Made by a program: the position numbers and the translations under genes. This document shows, in pieces, positions 7,854 through 15,944 of a stretch of 32,810 nucleotides of DNA (position 1 is its first letter; each line of letters opens with the position of its first letter). The notes beneath the pieces were generated by a model. The model was given only the letters and a program-made list of their open reading frames with translations, was not told the DNA's origin and did no database searches. The DNA is from CAYVFC01 sp964450715 (lineage in GTDB: Bacteria > Myxococcota_A > Polyangia > Polyangiales > JAFGIB01). The DNA is taken from the NCBI GenBank assembly GCA_964450715.1, contig CAYVFC010000094.1, forward strand, positions 1 to 32,810, written 5' to 3'.

Positions 7854-9375
7854 AGGCGGCGCTGGCGGTCTTGACCAGGGGAACCGTTCCGCTGTGGGTC
7901 ACCGGCTCCTCGTTCGGCGTAGCCGAGGTAGGTATGCGTATCCAGAAGGTCGCCCCCTTGCCCGGCCGGTTTTCCAGCAGCAGCGCCCCGGCATGCGCCT
8001 GTATGACGTTGGAGGCGATGCTCAACCCCAGCCCGGTGCCCTTCGTTCGGGTGGAAAAGAAGGGGTCGAAGATGGTGTCGACCAGCTCGTTCGGCACTCC
8101 CCCCGCCTGGTCCCGTACGCCTATCAACAGCAGCTCGGGCGCGTTGCCGTCCCTGCGCGCGATCACCTGTATCTCTCCCTTACCCGCCGAGGATTTGACC
8201 GCGTTGTCGATCAGGTTGGACAGAGCGCGGCGCAGTCCCTCCGGGCTTCCCAGGAAGGTGTCCAGGCCGGGCTCGATCTCGACCTGCAAATCGATCTCGC
8301 TGCCCAGCGGTAGCAGCTTGCGCACGTCCGAGACGGCCGCCTGAACCAACGACTCGGGTTCGATCGTCTCCTTGGTGGTTCGACCGGTACGGGCGAACAG
8401 CAGCAGGTCGTCCACCAGCCGGCTCAGCCGCTCGGTCTCCTCGTGCAACATGCTTACCAGCTGGTTGAACCGCCCTGAGCCCCGGTGGTCGGGGCCGCCG
8501 CGCTTGAGGGCGGAGGCGACGTTTACCAGCACGGAGAGCGGATTGCGGATCTCGTGGGCCAGGCTGGCCGAGAGCTTTCCCAAGTCGGCCATGGGCTTTA
8601 GCTTGTCTATCTCGTTCGTCGCGCGGTCCACCCTGCGCTCGGCCTGGCGAAGATCTCGTGCCCTCTGCTCGACCAGGCGCCGCGAGCTATCGTATCGCTT
8701 TAACAGGACCAGCAGCAGCAGCGCGGTCACCGCGTGTCCGCTCTGCTCGCCGAAGGCAAGGCCGGGAACGAGACCGCCGGCGACCAGCATGTCGTGGATG
8801 CCGAGCGGCAGCAGGACCAGCGTCAGCAGCAGCGATGCCGTGCGGATCTTTCCCCGTCGCTTCGCGTCGCTGGAAAAGAGAAAGCCCGACGCCACGGCGT
8901 AGCCCGTGCTGGCCAGTATCGCGGCGTATCCGATGGGTCCCGTCCGGCTGCCGAGCAGCGGATCGGAGTCGTAGAGCGATGCGAGCAGTGGTCCGCCGCC
9001 GCCGCCGGCATCGACCGCGAGACCGGCGAGGCTCAGCCCCGCGAGCAGCAATGCCGAGCCCATGATCGCCCTGCCGATGCCGCTGCGGTTTTCCATTTCG
9101 CGCCCCGGAACGTTCAGCGCCAGAAGCAACAGGGCGGCCGAGGCCAGCACCGCGCAGGCGATCAGGATCCGTTCCAGCACGACCCCGCTCGCCACCGAAA
9201 CGCCGAGCACCTGCGCGACCCGCGTCGCATCGGAGACGCATATGAAGGTGCAGAAGGCCGCGAAGGCGAGGTAGTCTCGGTTGTCCCGGAAATTGGTATA
9301 GGCTGCCAGCATGCAGATGGCGACGAACGCGACGATCGCGGCCCAGCCTATCGTGTATCCCGCGAGCAACTGCAT
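7852..9375 (-). CDS. Membrane sensor histidine kinase
   Basis: A 507-residue kinase. The N-terminus has about six or seven hydrophobic membrane segments (roughly 5-25, 35-58, 68-88, 101-120, 146-166, 180-200, 212-226), resembling a 7TM-type sensor. A coiled stretch (231-260) leads into the HisKA dimerisation helix with the phosphoacceptor H274 in SLAHEIRNPL. The HATPase domain has the N box NLIDNAVKSS (387-396), a G1 box DQAGGVP (422-428), an F box FDPFFST (436-442) and a G2 box GTGLGLSI (446-453). All catalytic boxes are present, so it should be active. No response regulator is adjacent, so it is an orphan kinase in this window. The TM-rich sensor suggests a membrane-dissolved or intramembrane signal. 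Its start is ATG at 9375, with a weak GAAGG ribosome site. Confidence 0.92.
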   Translation of the reverse strand: MQLLAGYTIGWAAIVAFVAICMLAAYTNFRDNRDYLAFAAFCTFICVSDATRVAQVLGVSVASGVVLERILIACAVLASAALLLLALNVPGREMENRSGIGRAIMGSALLLAGLSLAGLAVDAGGGGGPLLASLYDSDPLLGSRTGPIGYAAILASTGYAVASGFLFSSDAKRRGKIRTASLLLTLVLLPLGIHDMLVAGGLVPGLAFGEQSGHAVTALLLLVLLKRYDSSRRLVEQRARDLRQAERRVDRATNEIDKLKPMADLGKLSASLAHEIRNPLSVLVNVASALKRGGPDHRGSGRFNQLVSMLHEETERLSRLVDDLLLFARTGRTTKETIEPESLVQAAVSDVRKLLPLGSEIDLQVEIEPGLDTFLGSPEGLRRALSNLIDNAVKSSAGKGEIQVIARRDGNAPELLLIGVRDQAGGVPNELVDTIFDPFFSTRTKGTGLGLSIASNVIQAHAGALLLENRPGKGATFWIRIPTSATPNEEPVTHSGTVPLVKTASAA

Positions 9376-9610
9376 GAGCCTTCGGGGAAAACCACCCGTT
9401 CCCCTTGCGCTGTCACCCTATTCGGTTTCTTGCTTTCTGTCACGAAAAAAAGCGCGTTCGCCGTCGCGCGCGGTCGACGCGGATAGGTGAGGTAGAGTGT
9501 TGCTGCCGGCGCGCCTCGTCCTCTTGGACAGTACGCGTGACCGATGGTAGATTCAAACGTTCCGCTCACCGTCGGGCTCTATCCCGCCGAGGAACGGGCA
9601 CGGAGCCGAG
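9376..9610. other. Divergent intergenic region between the kinase and membrane-protein genes
   Basis: 235 bp between divergently read genes at 9375 (-) and 9611 (+). It must hold promoters for both. TGACAG occurs twice on the minus strand about 29 bp apart, but no convincing -10 partner was found. No gene, tRNA or terminator was seen. Confidence 0.4.
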
Positions 9611-10651
9611 ATGAGCGCGTCCCGCAAACGCCCCGCCGTAGCCTACGCCGTCGCCCGCGCCTTCACCGTGGTTTTGACCAGCGTCATCTGGAGCGTCCTG
9701 CTTGCGCTGGTCGGCTTTGTCTTCGCCGGGCTGATAACGGATGGTGTCTTGAGCGCATCCGCCGCCGCCTACCTGATGGCGGCGATCTTCGTCTTCGTAC
9801 CCTTGTTCGCCGCGCAGGGCGTGCAGGTGGGGATGATCGAGGGCCTCGCCAAGGGCGACTTTCTGCTGCCTCCGGGGCTCGATGGCGCCGGGGGAACCAC
9901 CTCCGGGGGACCGCCCGCCCGGCAAGGGACGGGCAATCCCTGGACGACGGGGGTGCGCTGGGCGCTCGCCCTGGGCGCGCCGGCGGCGCTCACCGCCTAC
10001 CTGGCCGCGCCCGCGCTTTGGCCGTCGGGGCTCACGCGGGGCTCGTTCGTTTTGCTTCTGGTATGCTGCGGCGCGCTGTTAGCGGCCGTAACCGCCTATT
10101 TCGTCTGCGGCCGCCGCTTCCTGCGAGAGGCGCTGGTGCCGCTCGGGCAGCGTCGCTGGAACGGATCGCGCCGCGAGTATCTCTTGCTGCGCCACGCCCT
10201 GCCCAACGGTCTGGCGAACGCGGTCATCAACGCCCTGGTGGCCTTCGTGGTCTTTCCCCGGCCGACCCTGGATCCGGCCACCACCATGGGCGCCGAGATG
10301 GTGGTCGGCGATACCCTGATCACGCTGCTCATACTAACGGGCGCCGTAACCGCCGGAGCGCGCGGGCACGCCCGCTCCGATCTGCGCTGGGGCGTGGTGG
10401 CCGCCGAACCGCAGGGGAGCGCACCGGGCATGGGCGGGCAGGTCCTGCGCTTGCTAGGCGTATCCCTGGCCTTGACCGTTGGGCAGGCGACGGTTTTTTA
10501 CTTGGGCGGGATTGCGTCGTGTAGCCTGTACCAATTCGCGGCCTGGCGCGCGGTCGCGTTCGGATTGTATCCGGCCTTCGTGGCCTATCGGGTAGCGGGT
10601 TGGGCGGCCGGTTCCTTTCGGCCCGAAGTTGAGGCGACCGGTGGCGCTTAA
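9611..10651 (+). CDS. Multi-pass membrane protein of unknown function
   Basis: A 346-residue, Ala/Leu/Val-rich integral membrane protein with about eight hydrophobic segments (roughly residues 13-45, 52-74, 115-136, 145-165, 195-216, 228-248, 278-300 and 306-332), separated by a Gly/Pro-rich loop near 88-110. I recognise no catalytic or transport motif. The start at 9611 has GGAG a few bases upstream. The last 11 bp overlap the start of the small downstream gene, so the two are probably translationally coupled and may act together. Confidence 0.75.
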   Translation: MSASRKRPAVAYAVARAFTVVLTSVIWSVLLALVGFVFAGLITDGVLSASAAAYLMAAIFVFVPLFAAQGVQVGMIEGLAKGDFLLPPGLDGAGGTTSGGPPARQGTGNPWTTGVRWALALGAPAALTAYLAAPALWPSGLTRGSFVLLLVCCGALLAAVTAYFVCGRRFLREALVPLGQRRWNGSRREYLLLRHALPNGLANAVINALVAFVVFPRPTLDPATTMGAEMVVGDTLITLLILTGAVTAGARGHARSDLRWGVVAAEPQGSAPGMGGQVLRLLGVSLALTVGQATVFYLGGIASCSLYQFAAWRAVAFGLYPAFVAYRVAGWAAGSFRPEVEATGGA

Positions 10652-10925
10652 ACGTTACTGGTTCGAGTTCGACTTCGCCCCGGAAGAGGAGATGGTCCTG
10701 CAGCTGGCCTTCGGTTGCGGCGTGACCGCCGAGAGCCCGCAGGCCGCCGTGGAGATGGTCGTGGCGCGCGTCTTTCCCGACCGCCCGCTTCCCAAGCTGC
10801 GCCGCGTGCTCGAGGGCGTGGAGGTCGAGAGCCTGGATCCCGAGTACGTGATCCCGTTCGTCGGAGATCACCGGCGCAGGGGCATCTGGTTCCCCCCGTT
10901 CGCCGCCGCGCTGCCCAAGGCCTGA
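10641..10925 (+). CDS. Small conserved protein of unknown function (GCGVTA / RGIWFP type)
   Basis: A 94-residue cytosolic-looking protein starting (V)ALKRYWFEFDF. It holds the segments FGCGVTAES (near 28-36) and RRRGIWFPPF (near 78-87). I recall a widespread uncharacterised small family with the same order of KYWFEF, GCGVTA and RGIWFP motifs, but no function is known to me. The frame also offers TTG at 10629; GTG at 10641 is preferred because GAGG lies 6 nt upstream. It overlaps the end of the membrane-protein gene by 11 bp. Confidence 0.7.
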   Translation: MALKRYWFEFDFAPEEEMVLQLAFGCGVTAESPQAAVEMVVARVFPDRPLPKLRRVLEGVEVESLDPEYVIPFVGDHRRRGIWFPPFAAALPKA

Positions 10926-11194
10926 ACGCTTACTCCCGATGTCCGTGTCAGGATCTTATTCCAGTCTTATGCTAATATTATAAGAAAATGGGGGGTAAAC
11001 GATATCGTGCTACTGTTACCACTTTTGGAGCGTGCTCTGTTGACCGTGGTGTAATTTTGGGACACAAGTATATGGGCGTTCCGATGAAAGGGTTAACGGG
11101 GGACCACGTTAGAAGGCACTCACGTCCTAGAGTAGTTCGCGTTGAAAATCGTCTTGGGTCGGGACGACCGACAATTTGTCGGGAGAAAGGCTTT
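10926..11194. other. AT-rich leader region of the VWA lipoprotein gene
   Basis: 269 bp without a credible gene, distinctly AT-richer than its flanks, especially 10950-10990 (TATAAG-like at 10979-10984). A promoter for the downstream gene is likely here but I found no good -35/-10 pair. A 6-bp stem hairpin is listed separately at 11168-11182. Confidence 0.5.
11168..11182 (+). promoter_or_regulatory. Short hairpin next to the ribosome site of the VWA gene
   Basis: CCGACA-ATT-TGTCGG is a perfect 6-bp inverted repeat with a 3-nt loop. It abuts the AGAAAGG ribosome site (11184-11190) and lies 12 nt before the ATG at 11195. In RNA it could modulate ribosome access; as DNA it could be a half-turn operator. 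No evidence beyond position and symmetry. Confidence 0.35.
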
Positions 11195-12511
11195 ATGCAG
11201 CATTGCGGATTTGGGCACTGGTCGGCGGTCGCGATTGCGGCGGCAGCTCTGGTGATGGCTTGTTCGGCCGAGACTACGGGCGGAGGCGGCGGGCCGCTTG
11301 GCCGCGCCGACGGAGGCGCGGCCACGGGCGGCTCGGACGGCGATAGTGGCAGCGGCGGTATTGGCGGCGGCTCGAGCTGGAGCGGCACCGGGGGTGGGGC
11401 GAGCGGATCGGGGAGCGCCGGCACCGCGGGCAGCGGAGGGACCATGGATCCGGGCGAGGTCTGCGCGGGCAAGAAGGTCGATCCGGAGCCGGTAGAGATC
11501 CAGGTGGAAACCCTGGTCCCTTACGAGGTGGTCGTACCCCAGCCCATCGCCGTCTACATCATGCTGGACAAGTCGGGCAGCATGGACGACGAGACGCCCC
11601 GGAAGTGGGACGTGGCGGTGGACGCCATCAATACCTTCGTCAACGATCCCAACAGCCAGTTCATCGACGTGGCGCTGCAGTACTTTTCCGGGGGCGGCAA
11701 CTGCGACGGAGCGTTCTACTCCGTGCCGGCGGTGCCCATGGGGCCGCTGCCGGGCAACGCGGTCCCCATCTCGACCTCGCTGGCCGCCACCAGTCCCGGG
11801 GGCAACACCCCGGTGGAGGGAGCGCTGCGCGGGCTCACCCAGTTCTGCATCCAGTATCAGGCCCAGGTCCAGGACAAGAAGTGCGTGGGCGTGCTCATCT
11901 CCGACGGCCGGCCGACCACCTGTAACCCGGATAGCAACGCGCTGGTCGCCATCTCTCAGGACGCCTACGACCTTCACGACGTGAGGACATTTACGGTTGG
12001 TATGCAGGGGGACATCGACTTCGTGCTTCTCGACAACATCGCGCTCTGGGGCGGCACCGACTGCACGCCCAACCCGGACGGGACGGCCAATCCGGTAGAC
12101 GGGCACTACTGCGACGTACGCCCCGGCTCGGGCATGACCCTGCTGCAGGCCTTCGAGGCTATCCGCGAGTTCGTCACCACCCTGGAGGAGCGTACCGAGT
12201 ACCGGACCGAGATCACCACCAAGATATCGGCCTGCGACTGGGGCATCCCGGTTCCGCCCGAGGGCGAGACCTTCGACCAGGGCAAGGTCAACGTGGTCTT
12301 CTCCTCGCCGGGCGAGGACGACATCACCATCCCCCGTGTCCTGGATGAAAGCGACTGCGAAAACGTCTATGACGCCTGGTACTACGACGACGAGGACAAT
12401 CCCACCAAGCTGGTGGCCTGCGAGCGGACCTGCGATTTCATCACCTCGGTCGAGGGCGCGGTGATCGATATCCAGTTCGGCTGCGAAACCGAGATCGCGG
12501 TGGTGGAGTAG
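11195..12511 (+). CDS. Surface lipoprotein with a von Willebrand A (MIDAS) domain
   Basis: A 438-residue lipoprotein. A type II signal with lipobox VMAC gives C23, followed by a long Gly/Ser/Ala linker (about 28-85). A VWA domain then spans about 118-300 with the MIDAS motif DKSGSM at 125-130 (D125, S127, S129), a Thr in GNTPVEGAL and an Asp in ISDGRPTTC, the set that binds a divalent metal and ligand. The C-terminal part (about 325-438) is Cys-containing and holds PVPPEGETFDQGKVNVVF, as in many Polyangia VWA lipoproteins. Probably outer-membrane-anchored and adhesive or protein-binding. An open frame continues upstream to 10988, but the ATG at 11195 places the signal peptide correctly and has an AGAAAGG ribosome site. 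Confidence 0.88.
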   Translation: MQHCGFGHWSAVAIAAAALVMACSAETTGGGGGPLGRADGGAATGGSDGDSGSGGIGGGSSWSGTGGGASGSGSAGTAGSGGTMDPGEVCAGKKVDPEPVEIQVETLVPYEVVVPQPIAVYIMLDKSGSMDDETPRKWDVAVDAINTFVNDPNSQFIDVALQYFSGGGNCDGAFYSVPAVPMGPLPGNAVPISTSLAATSPGGNTPVEGALRGLTQFCIQYQAQVQDKKCVGVLISDGRPTTCNPDSNALVAISQDAYDLHDVRTFTVGMQGDIDFVLLDNIALWGGTDCTPNPDGTANPVDGHYCDVRPGSGMTLLQAFEAIREFVTTLEERTEYRTEITTKISACDWGIPVPPEGETFDQGKVNVVFSSPGEDDITIPRVLDESDCENVYDAWYYDDEDNPTKLVACERTCDFITSVEGAVIDIQFGCETEIAVVE

Positions 12512-12525
12512 GCGAATCGTTTTTC

Positions 12526-12546
12526 GGGAGGGGGCAAGCCCCTCCC
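12526..12546. terminator. GC hairpin between convergent genes
   Basis: GGGAGGGG (12526-12533) and CCCCTCCC (12539-12546) form a perfect 8-bp stem with a GCAAG loop, sitting 15 bp after the VWA stop and 68 bp from the Cys-repeat stop on the other strand. It could terminate or slow transcription from both sides, although no clean T-tract follows. It is also the first of two tandem copies of the dispersed repeat. Confidence 0.5.
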
Positions 12547-12609
12547 CTACGAACTGCGACACTGAAACCGAAGAGCAGAGCGAAGGTAGGGGGCAAGCCC
12601 CTCCCCTAC
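12530..12609. repeat. Dispersed GC-rich repeat, copies 2 and 3
   Basis: The 21-nt block at 12530-12550 is repeated exactly at 12589-12609. It consists of GGGGGCAAG followed by CCCCTCCCCTAC. A third, diverged copy is at 90-108. The copies lie only between genes. Confidence 0.85.
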
Positions 12610-12613
12610 GGCT

Positions 12614-13996
12614 TTAGAAGCAGAGCCAGGTGCAGCGATCGGTGCAGCAGCTCATGCCCAGCGTGCACCGGTTTCCGCACTCGCCGCAGTGGTCGTTGTT
12701 GTCCACGGTATTAACGCAGGAGCTACTGCAACAAGAGAGGCCGTTACAGGGAATTCCGCAGCCGCCGCAGTGGTTCGGATCGGTGCTGGTATTGACGCAG
12801 TCGTTGTCGCACAGCTGCTCGCCGTCGGGGCAGCGGCAGTCGCCGCCGATGCAACTGAAGGGGCTGTTGCAGGGGACCCCGCAGCCGCCGCAGTTGTTCG
12901 GGTCGGAATTGGTGTTCACACAGACAGCGCCGCAGACCTGCCCGCCGTCGGGACATTTACAGTCGCTGTCCACGCACGAGAGCGGGTTGTCGCAGACCCT
13001 TCCGCACTGGCCGCAGTGGTCGGCGTTCGAGGCGAGATCCACGCACTTGTTGTCGCAGCAGGTCTGCCCCGGGCAGTGGCTGTCGTTACTGCAAGAGCAG
13101 TAGCCTCCCGCGCAAACCGTGCCGCCCACGCAGGCGTGACGGCACTGGCCGCAGTGCGCCGAGTCGGTATCGGTGTTGGCGCAAGCGCCGCTGCAGCAGA
13201 TCTCGTCGTCCTCGCACGCTACGTCGCAGTCGCCGCAGTTGTCCGTATCGGACATCACGTTGATGCAGCCGGCCCCACAGAAGCGCTCGGTGGAGTTGGT
13301 GCACTTGCACTCCCCGTCGGCGCATAGCTGACCCTCGCCGCAGGCAGTGTCGCAATCGCCGCAGTGCTCCTCGCTGAGCAGCAGGTCCACGCACTCACCG
13401 TCGCACAGCTCGTGCTCTCCCAGGCTGCAGCCGCACTCCCCATCCTCGCAGAGCGCCTCCATCCCGCACGAGTTGCCGCACCGCCCGCAGTTGCCGCGGT
13501 CGCTGTCGAGATCCACGCACTCGCGGTCGCAGAGCTGCAGGCGGCCCGTACAGGTGCACTGCCCCTGCTCGCACAGCTGTTCGTCTCCGCAGGCATGCCC
13601 ACACTCGCCGCAGTTCTCCGGGTCGCTCCTGACGTCGGTGCACTGGCCGTCGCAGAGCTCGGCGTCCGCATCGGCGCAGACGCACGAGCCGGCCACGCAG
13701 CTCTGGGTAGCCGCGCAGGCGTTGGCGCACCAGCCGCAGTTCTGCGCGTCGGTCCGCGGGTCCACGCACTCGTCGTCGCAGCAGAGCTTGTCGCAGCTCT
13801 GTCCGCCGCATCCCCCGGTGACCGAGCTGTCCTCGTCGTCGCCGTTATCGGGCGGCCGCAAGGACGCAGCGTCGCGGCGGCCGGCATCCTCCTCGAATAC
13901 CGCTCCCACCGCGCAGCCGAAGGACGCGACCAGCGCCGCGACCAGGACCAGGAATAGACGACTTGCGATACCCACGACGGCGTAATATTTTGTCAC
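12614..13996 (-). CDS. Secreted or lipid-anchored ten-unit Cys-repeat protein
   Basis: A 460-residue protein. An N-terminal hydrophobic signal (about 8-27) ends at a Cys in SFGC, a weak lipobox. After a short Asp/Arg-rich linker come ten tandem units of about 35 residues, each like CxxxCVNTxxDPxNCGGCGxxC, then a partial end unit. This repeat is common in myxobacterial surface proteins and is often mis-named 'tryptophan synthase' in databases. No catalytic motif is present; every Cys pattern suggests disulfides outside the cytoplasm. The function is unknown, with a surface structural or adhesive role likely. The start is a GTG at 13996 with no clear ribosome site. It is divergent from the 14078 gene (81-bp spacer) and converges on the VWA gene. 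Confidence 0.85.
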   Translation of the reverse strand: MTKYYAVVGIASRLFLVLVAALVASFGCAVGAVFEEDAGRRDAASLRPPDNGDDEDSSVTGGCGGQSCDKLCCDDECVDPRTDAQNCGWCANACAATQSCVAGSCVCADADAELCDGQCTDVRSDPENCGECGHACGDEQLCEQGQCTCTGRLQLCDRECVDLDSDRGNCGRCGNSCGMEALCEDGECGCSLGEHELCDGECVDLLLSEEHCGDCDTACGEGQLCADGECKCTNSTERFCGAGCINVMSDTDNCGDCDVACEDDEICCSGACANTDTDSAHCGQCRHACVGGTVCAGGYCSCSNDSHCPGQTCCDNKCVDLASNADHCGQCGRVCDNPLSCVDSDCKCPDGGQVCGAVCVNTNSDPNNCGGCGVPCNSPFSCIGGDCRCPDGEQLCDNDCVNTSTDPNHCGGCGIPCNGLSCCSSSCVNTVDNNDHCGECGNRCTLGMSCCTDRCTWLCF

Positions 13997-14077
13997 ACAA
14001 GGGCATACAGGTCAAAGCGCCCGGATCGACGGCAAGCGGTCGCGCGCGGGGGCGAGATACAGGTCCGCATCCGAAAA

Positions 14078-15766
14078 ATGGACTCCAACCACTCACCGTC
14101 GAAACCGGGACAGACGCAGGGCGGCGCGAGGGCGAACCGTAAGAAGAGGCGGAGGCGGGGGCCGCCCAAGCCGGGCGCCTCGCTCTCCGCGGTGCTCTCC
14201 GGCTCCCGGCCCATCGACACCTCCAAGAGCGCGGATACTCCCCTCAACCGAGAGGAAGCCGCGGCCATGCGCCAGCACTTTCGGGTCCTCAGGGAGTTCC
14301 GGCGCGAGCTGCGGCTCAAGGTCAACGCTTCCGAGGATCTGCTGCTGAACGAGATACGCGACCCGGAGCACCGCGGCCTCTGCCAGCACCTGCTGGCCAA
14401 GGTCGACCGAACCTCAGTGCTCGGCGCGGTGGAGCGGCTGGACCCGGCCGGCGCCGCGCGGCTGCTGGAAGGGGTGCTCGGCTTCGCTCCCGAGATCGAG
14501 TACGTGCTGCTCTATTTAGAAGCGGTGAAAAAGAGCGACTCCGGAGCTCGGGCCACGCGCGCGCTTTCTCAGGGGCTCAAGCGGATCGATTTCTCACAGG
14601 TATCCAGCGGGCAGATGCGCAGGGTGCTGGACCTGATCGTGGAGCTGTTCGACGCCCGCCAGCACCCCCACCTGTTGCTGGGCCTGCTGGAGAGCCGCAA
14701 GTTCCGCACCGCCTTCGACGAATCGGTGGCCGAGCTTCCCGAGCCGCTGGCACGGCTGGTCGTACCGTTGCGGGCGGTACAGCAGCAGGTGCTGCACGCA
14801 AAGCCCCGGCAGGGGGAAGAAGGCGACCTGTTGCGCGGCGTCGAGCTGCTGCTCGGGGCCAGCGAGGAGGTTCTGGTTCGCTATTCGCCCGATATCCGCC
14901 GCAGGCTCTTCGAGCTCGGACTGCGCGCCTGCGAGCGGCACGAGCAGCTGGTTCACCGGTCGTTGCGGGCGCTGGTGGAGAGCTTCCCGGCTACCGACCG
15001 TACGCAGAGCGAGCTCGGCATGGCGCTCGGGCGCCACCTGCTCGGTGCCGCGCGCGACGAGGAGGCGCGCCGGCTGCTGAACGCGCTCAAGGATCGCTAC
15101 GCGGATTTCCAGCTGCCCAGGCGCTGGCTGGCCGCGCTGGAGGCGCCCCGCGCCGGCCGCTTCGCCCTGACCGATCGCCGGGCCGAGGCCGGCGGCCCGG
15201 GGGGCGGAGGGCGGCTCACCGCCGTGCATCTCGATACCATGCGACCGGCCTGGATCTGGATCGCCGAGACCGGGCTCGAGCCGGCGGCCGCCCGCGCGGC
15301 CGGTCTTCACGACCGGCTCTGTATTCCGGGAGTCGTACCGCTGCTGGACTCCGGCAAGGACGGCGAGGGCCGCTTCTACTACGCGGTTCCCGTGGCGGGG
15401 CAGAAGCTCAACCGGGCGCTGGGCCGCAAGGGCGCCGAGCCCGCCTTCCACTTGGTGCTGCGTATCTGCGGTGACGGCGCGGCCATCCTCGCGGCGCTCG
15501 CCTCGGCGGGCGTGGCGCTTCCGGACGCGCGGCTCGACCGTTTCGACCTGGAGGGCGAAAGCCGGCTCTGCCTGGTCGATCTGCAGGGCGCCGAGCCGGG
15601 CGACGCGGATAGCGCGGGTAAATCGCACCTGGAGCTGGCGCGCGGGTTCTTCCGCGCGGTGCTCGAGCGCTCCCGCAATCGCGGCGCCGATCCCCGTCTG
15701 CTGCGCGCCATCGACCGGGCGGGGAGCCTGGCCGACCTCGGGCGAATCCCCTACCTCTTTCCGTAA
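14078..15766 (+). CDS. Uncharacterised protein with a degenerate kinase-like C-terminus
   Basis: A 562-residue cytosolic-looking protein. It begins with a very basic tract (KKRRRRGPPKPG, about 22-33). Residues about 60-360 are mostly helical, with leucine-rich, TPR-like amphipathic periodicity, but no clear repeat. Residues about 395-540 resemble a Ser/Thr kinase fold: IPGVVPLLDSGKDGEGRFYY resembles the 'I.LLDSG..GR.YYVM' strand pair, and ASAGVALPDARLDRF with LCLVDLQGAEPG resembles the catalytic and DFG regions. HRD is replaced by a LPD-like stretch and DFG by DLQ; the usual VAIK lysine is not seen. It is therefore probably a pseudokinase, if the resemblance is real. It runs divergent from the Cys-repeat gene. 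Function unknown; a scaffold or regulatory role is plausible. Confidence 0.6.
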   Translation: MDSNHSPSKPGQTQGGARANRKKRRRRGPPKPGASLSAVLSGSRPIDTSKSADTPLNREEAAAMRQHFRVLREFRRELRLKVNASEDLLLNEIRDPEHRGLCQHLLAKVDRTSVLGAVERLDPAGAARLLEGVLGFAPEIEYVLLYLEAVKKSDSGARATRALSQGLKRIDFSQVSSGQMRRVLDLIVELFDARQHPHLLLGLLESRKFRTAFDESVAELPEPLARLVVPLRAVQQQVLHAKPRQGEEGDLLRGVELLLGASEEVLVRYSPDIRRRLFELGLRACERHEQLVHRSLRALVESFPATDRTQSELGMALGRHLLGAARDEEARRLLNALKDRYADFQLPRRWLAALEAPRAGRFALTDRRAEAGGPGGGGRLTAVHLDTMRPAWIWIAETGLEPAAARAAGLHDRLCIPGVVPLLDSGKDGEGRFYYAVPVAGQKLNRALGRKGAEPAFHLVLRICGDGAAILAALASAGVALPDARLDRFDLEGESRLCLVDLQGAEPGDADSAGKSHLELARGFFRAVLERSRNRGADPRLLRAIDRAGSLADLGRIPYLFP

Positions 15767-15873
15767 CGGCGCGGACGGGCGGGCTCTCTCCGTGAGGTGC
15801 GATCCGGGTCGGGCCCGTTGTACCCGGGATCTCGCCGGGAATTCCGGGCCCGCACCATTTCGCCGCGAGGCTG

Positions 15874-15887
15874 TCCCCTGACGGGGA
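15874..15887. repeat. Small intergenic hairpin (TCCCC-TGAC-GGGGA)
   Basis: A 5-bp stem with a tetraloop, in the 178-bp gap before the large lipoprotein. It shares TGACGGGGA with the element at 22055-22093. Probably a short dispersed element or weak terminator of the 14078 gene. Confidence 0.4.
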
Positions 15888-15892
15888 TGACA

Positions 15893-15921
15893 TTTACGTA
15901 CACCGCGTTTCTTGCTATAAA
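15893..15921 (+). promoter_or_regulatory. Candidate sigma-70-type promoter for the CTDC/EGF lipoprotein
   Basis: TTTACG (15893-15898, 4 of 6 to TTGACA) and TATAAA (15916-15921, 5 of 6 to TATAAT) are separated by exactly 17 bp. A transcript would start near 15928, giving a short leader with GGAAGG just before the ATG at 15945. Confidence 0.45.
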
Positions 15922-15944
15922 AACGCGAGGAAGGAAGGCGTTTC

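Noticed and set aside
10988..11194. Upstream start for the VWA lipoprotein
   Set aside because: The extra 69 residues would bury the lipoprotein signal; the ATG at 11195 has a ribosome site and begins the signal peptide.
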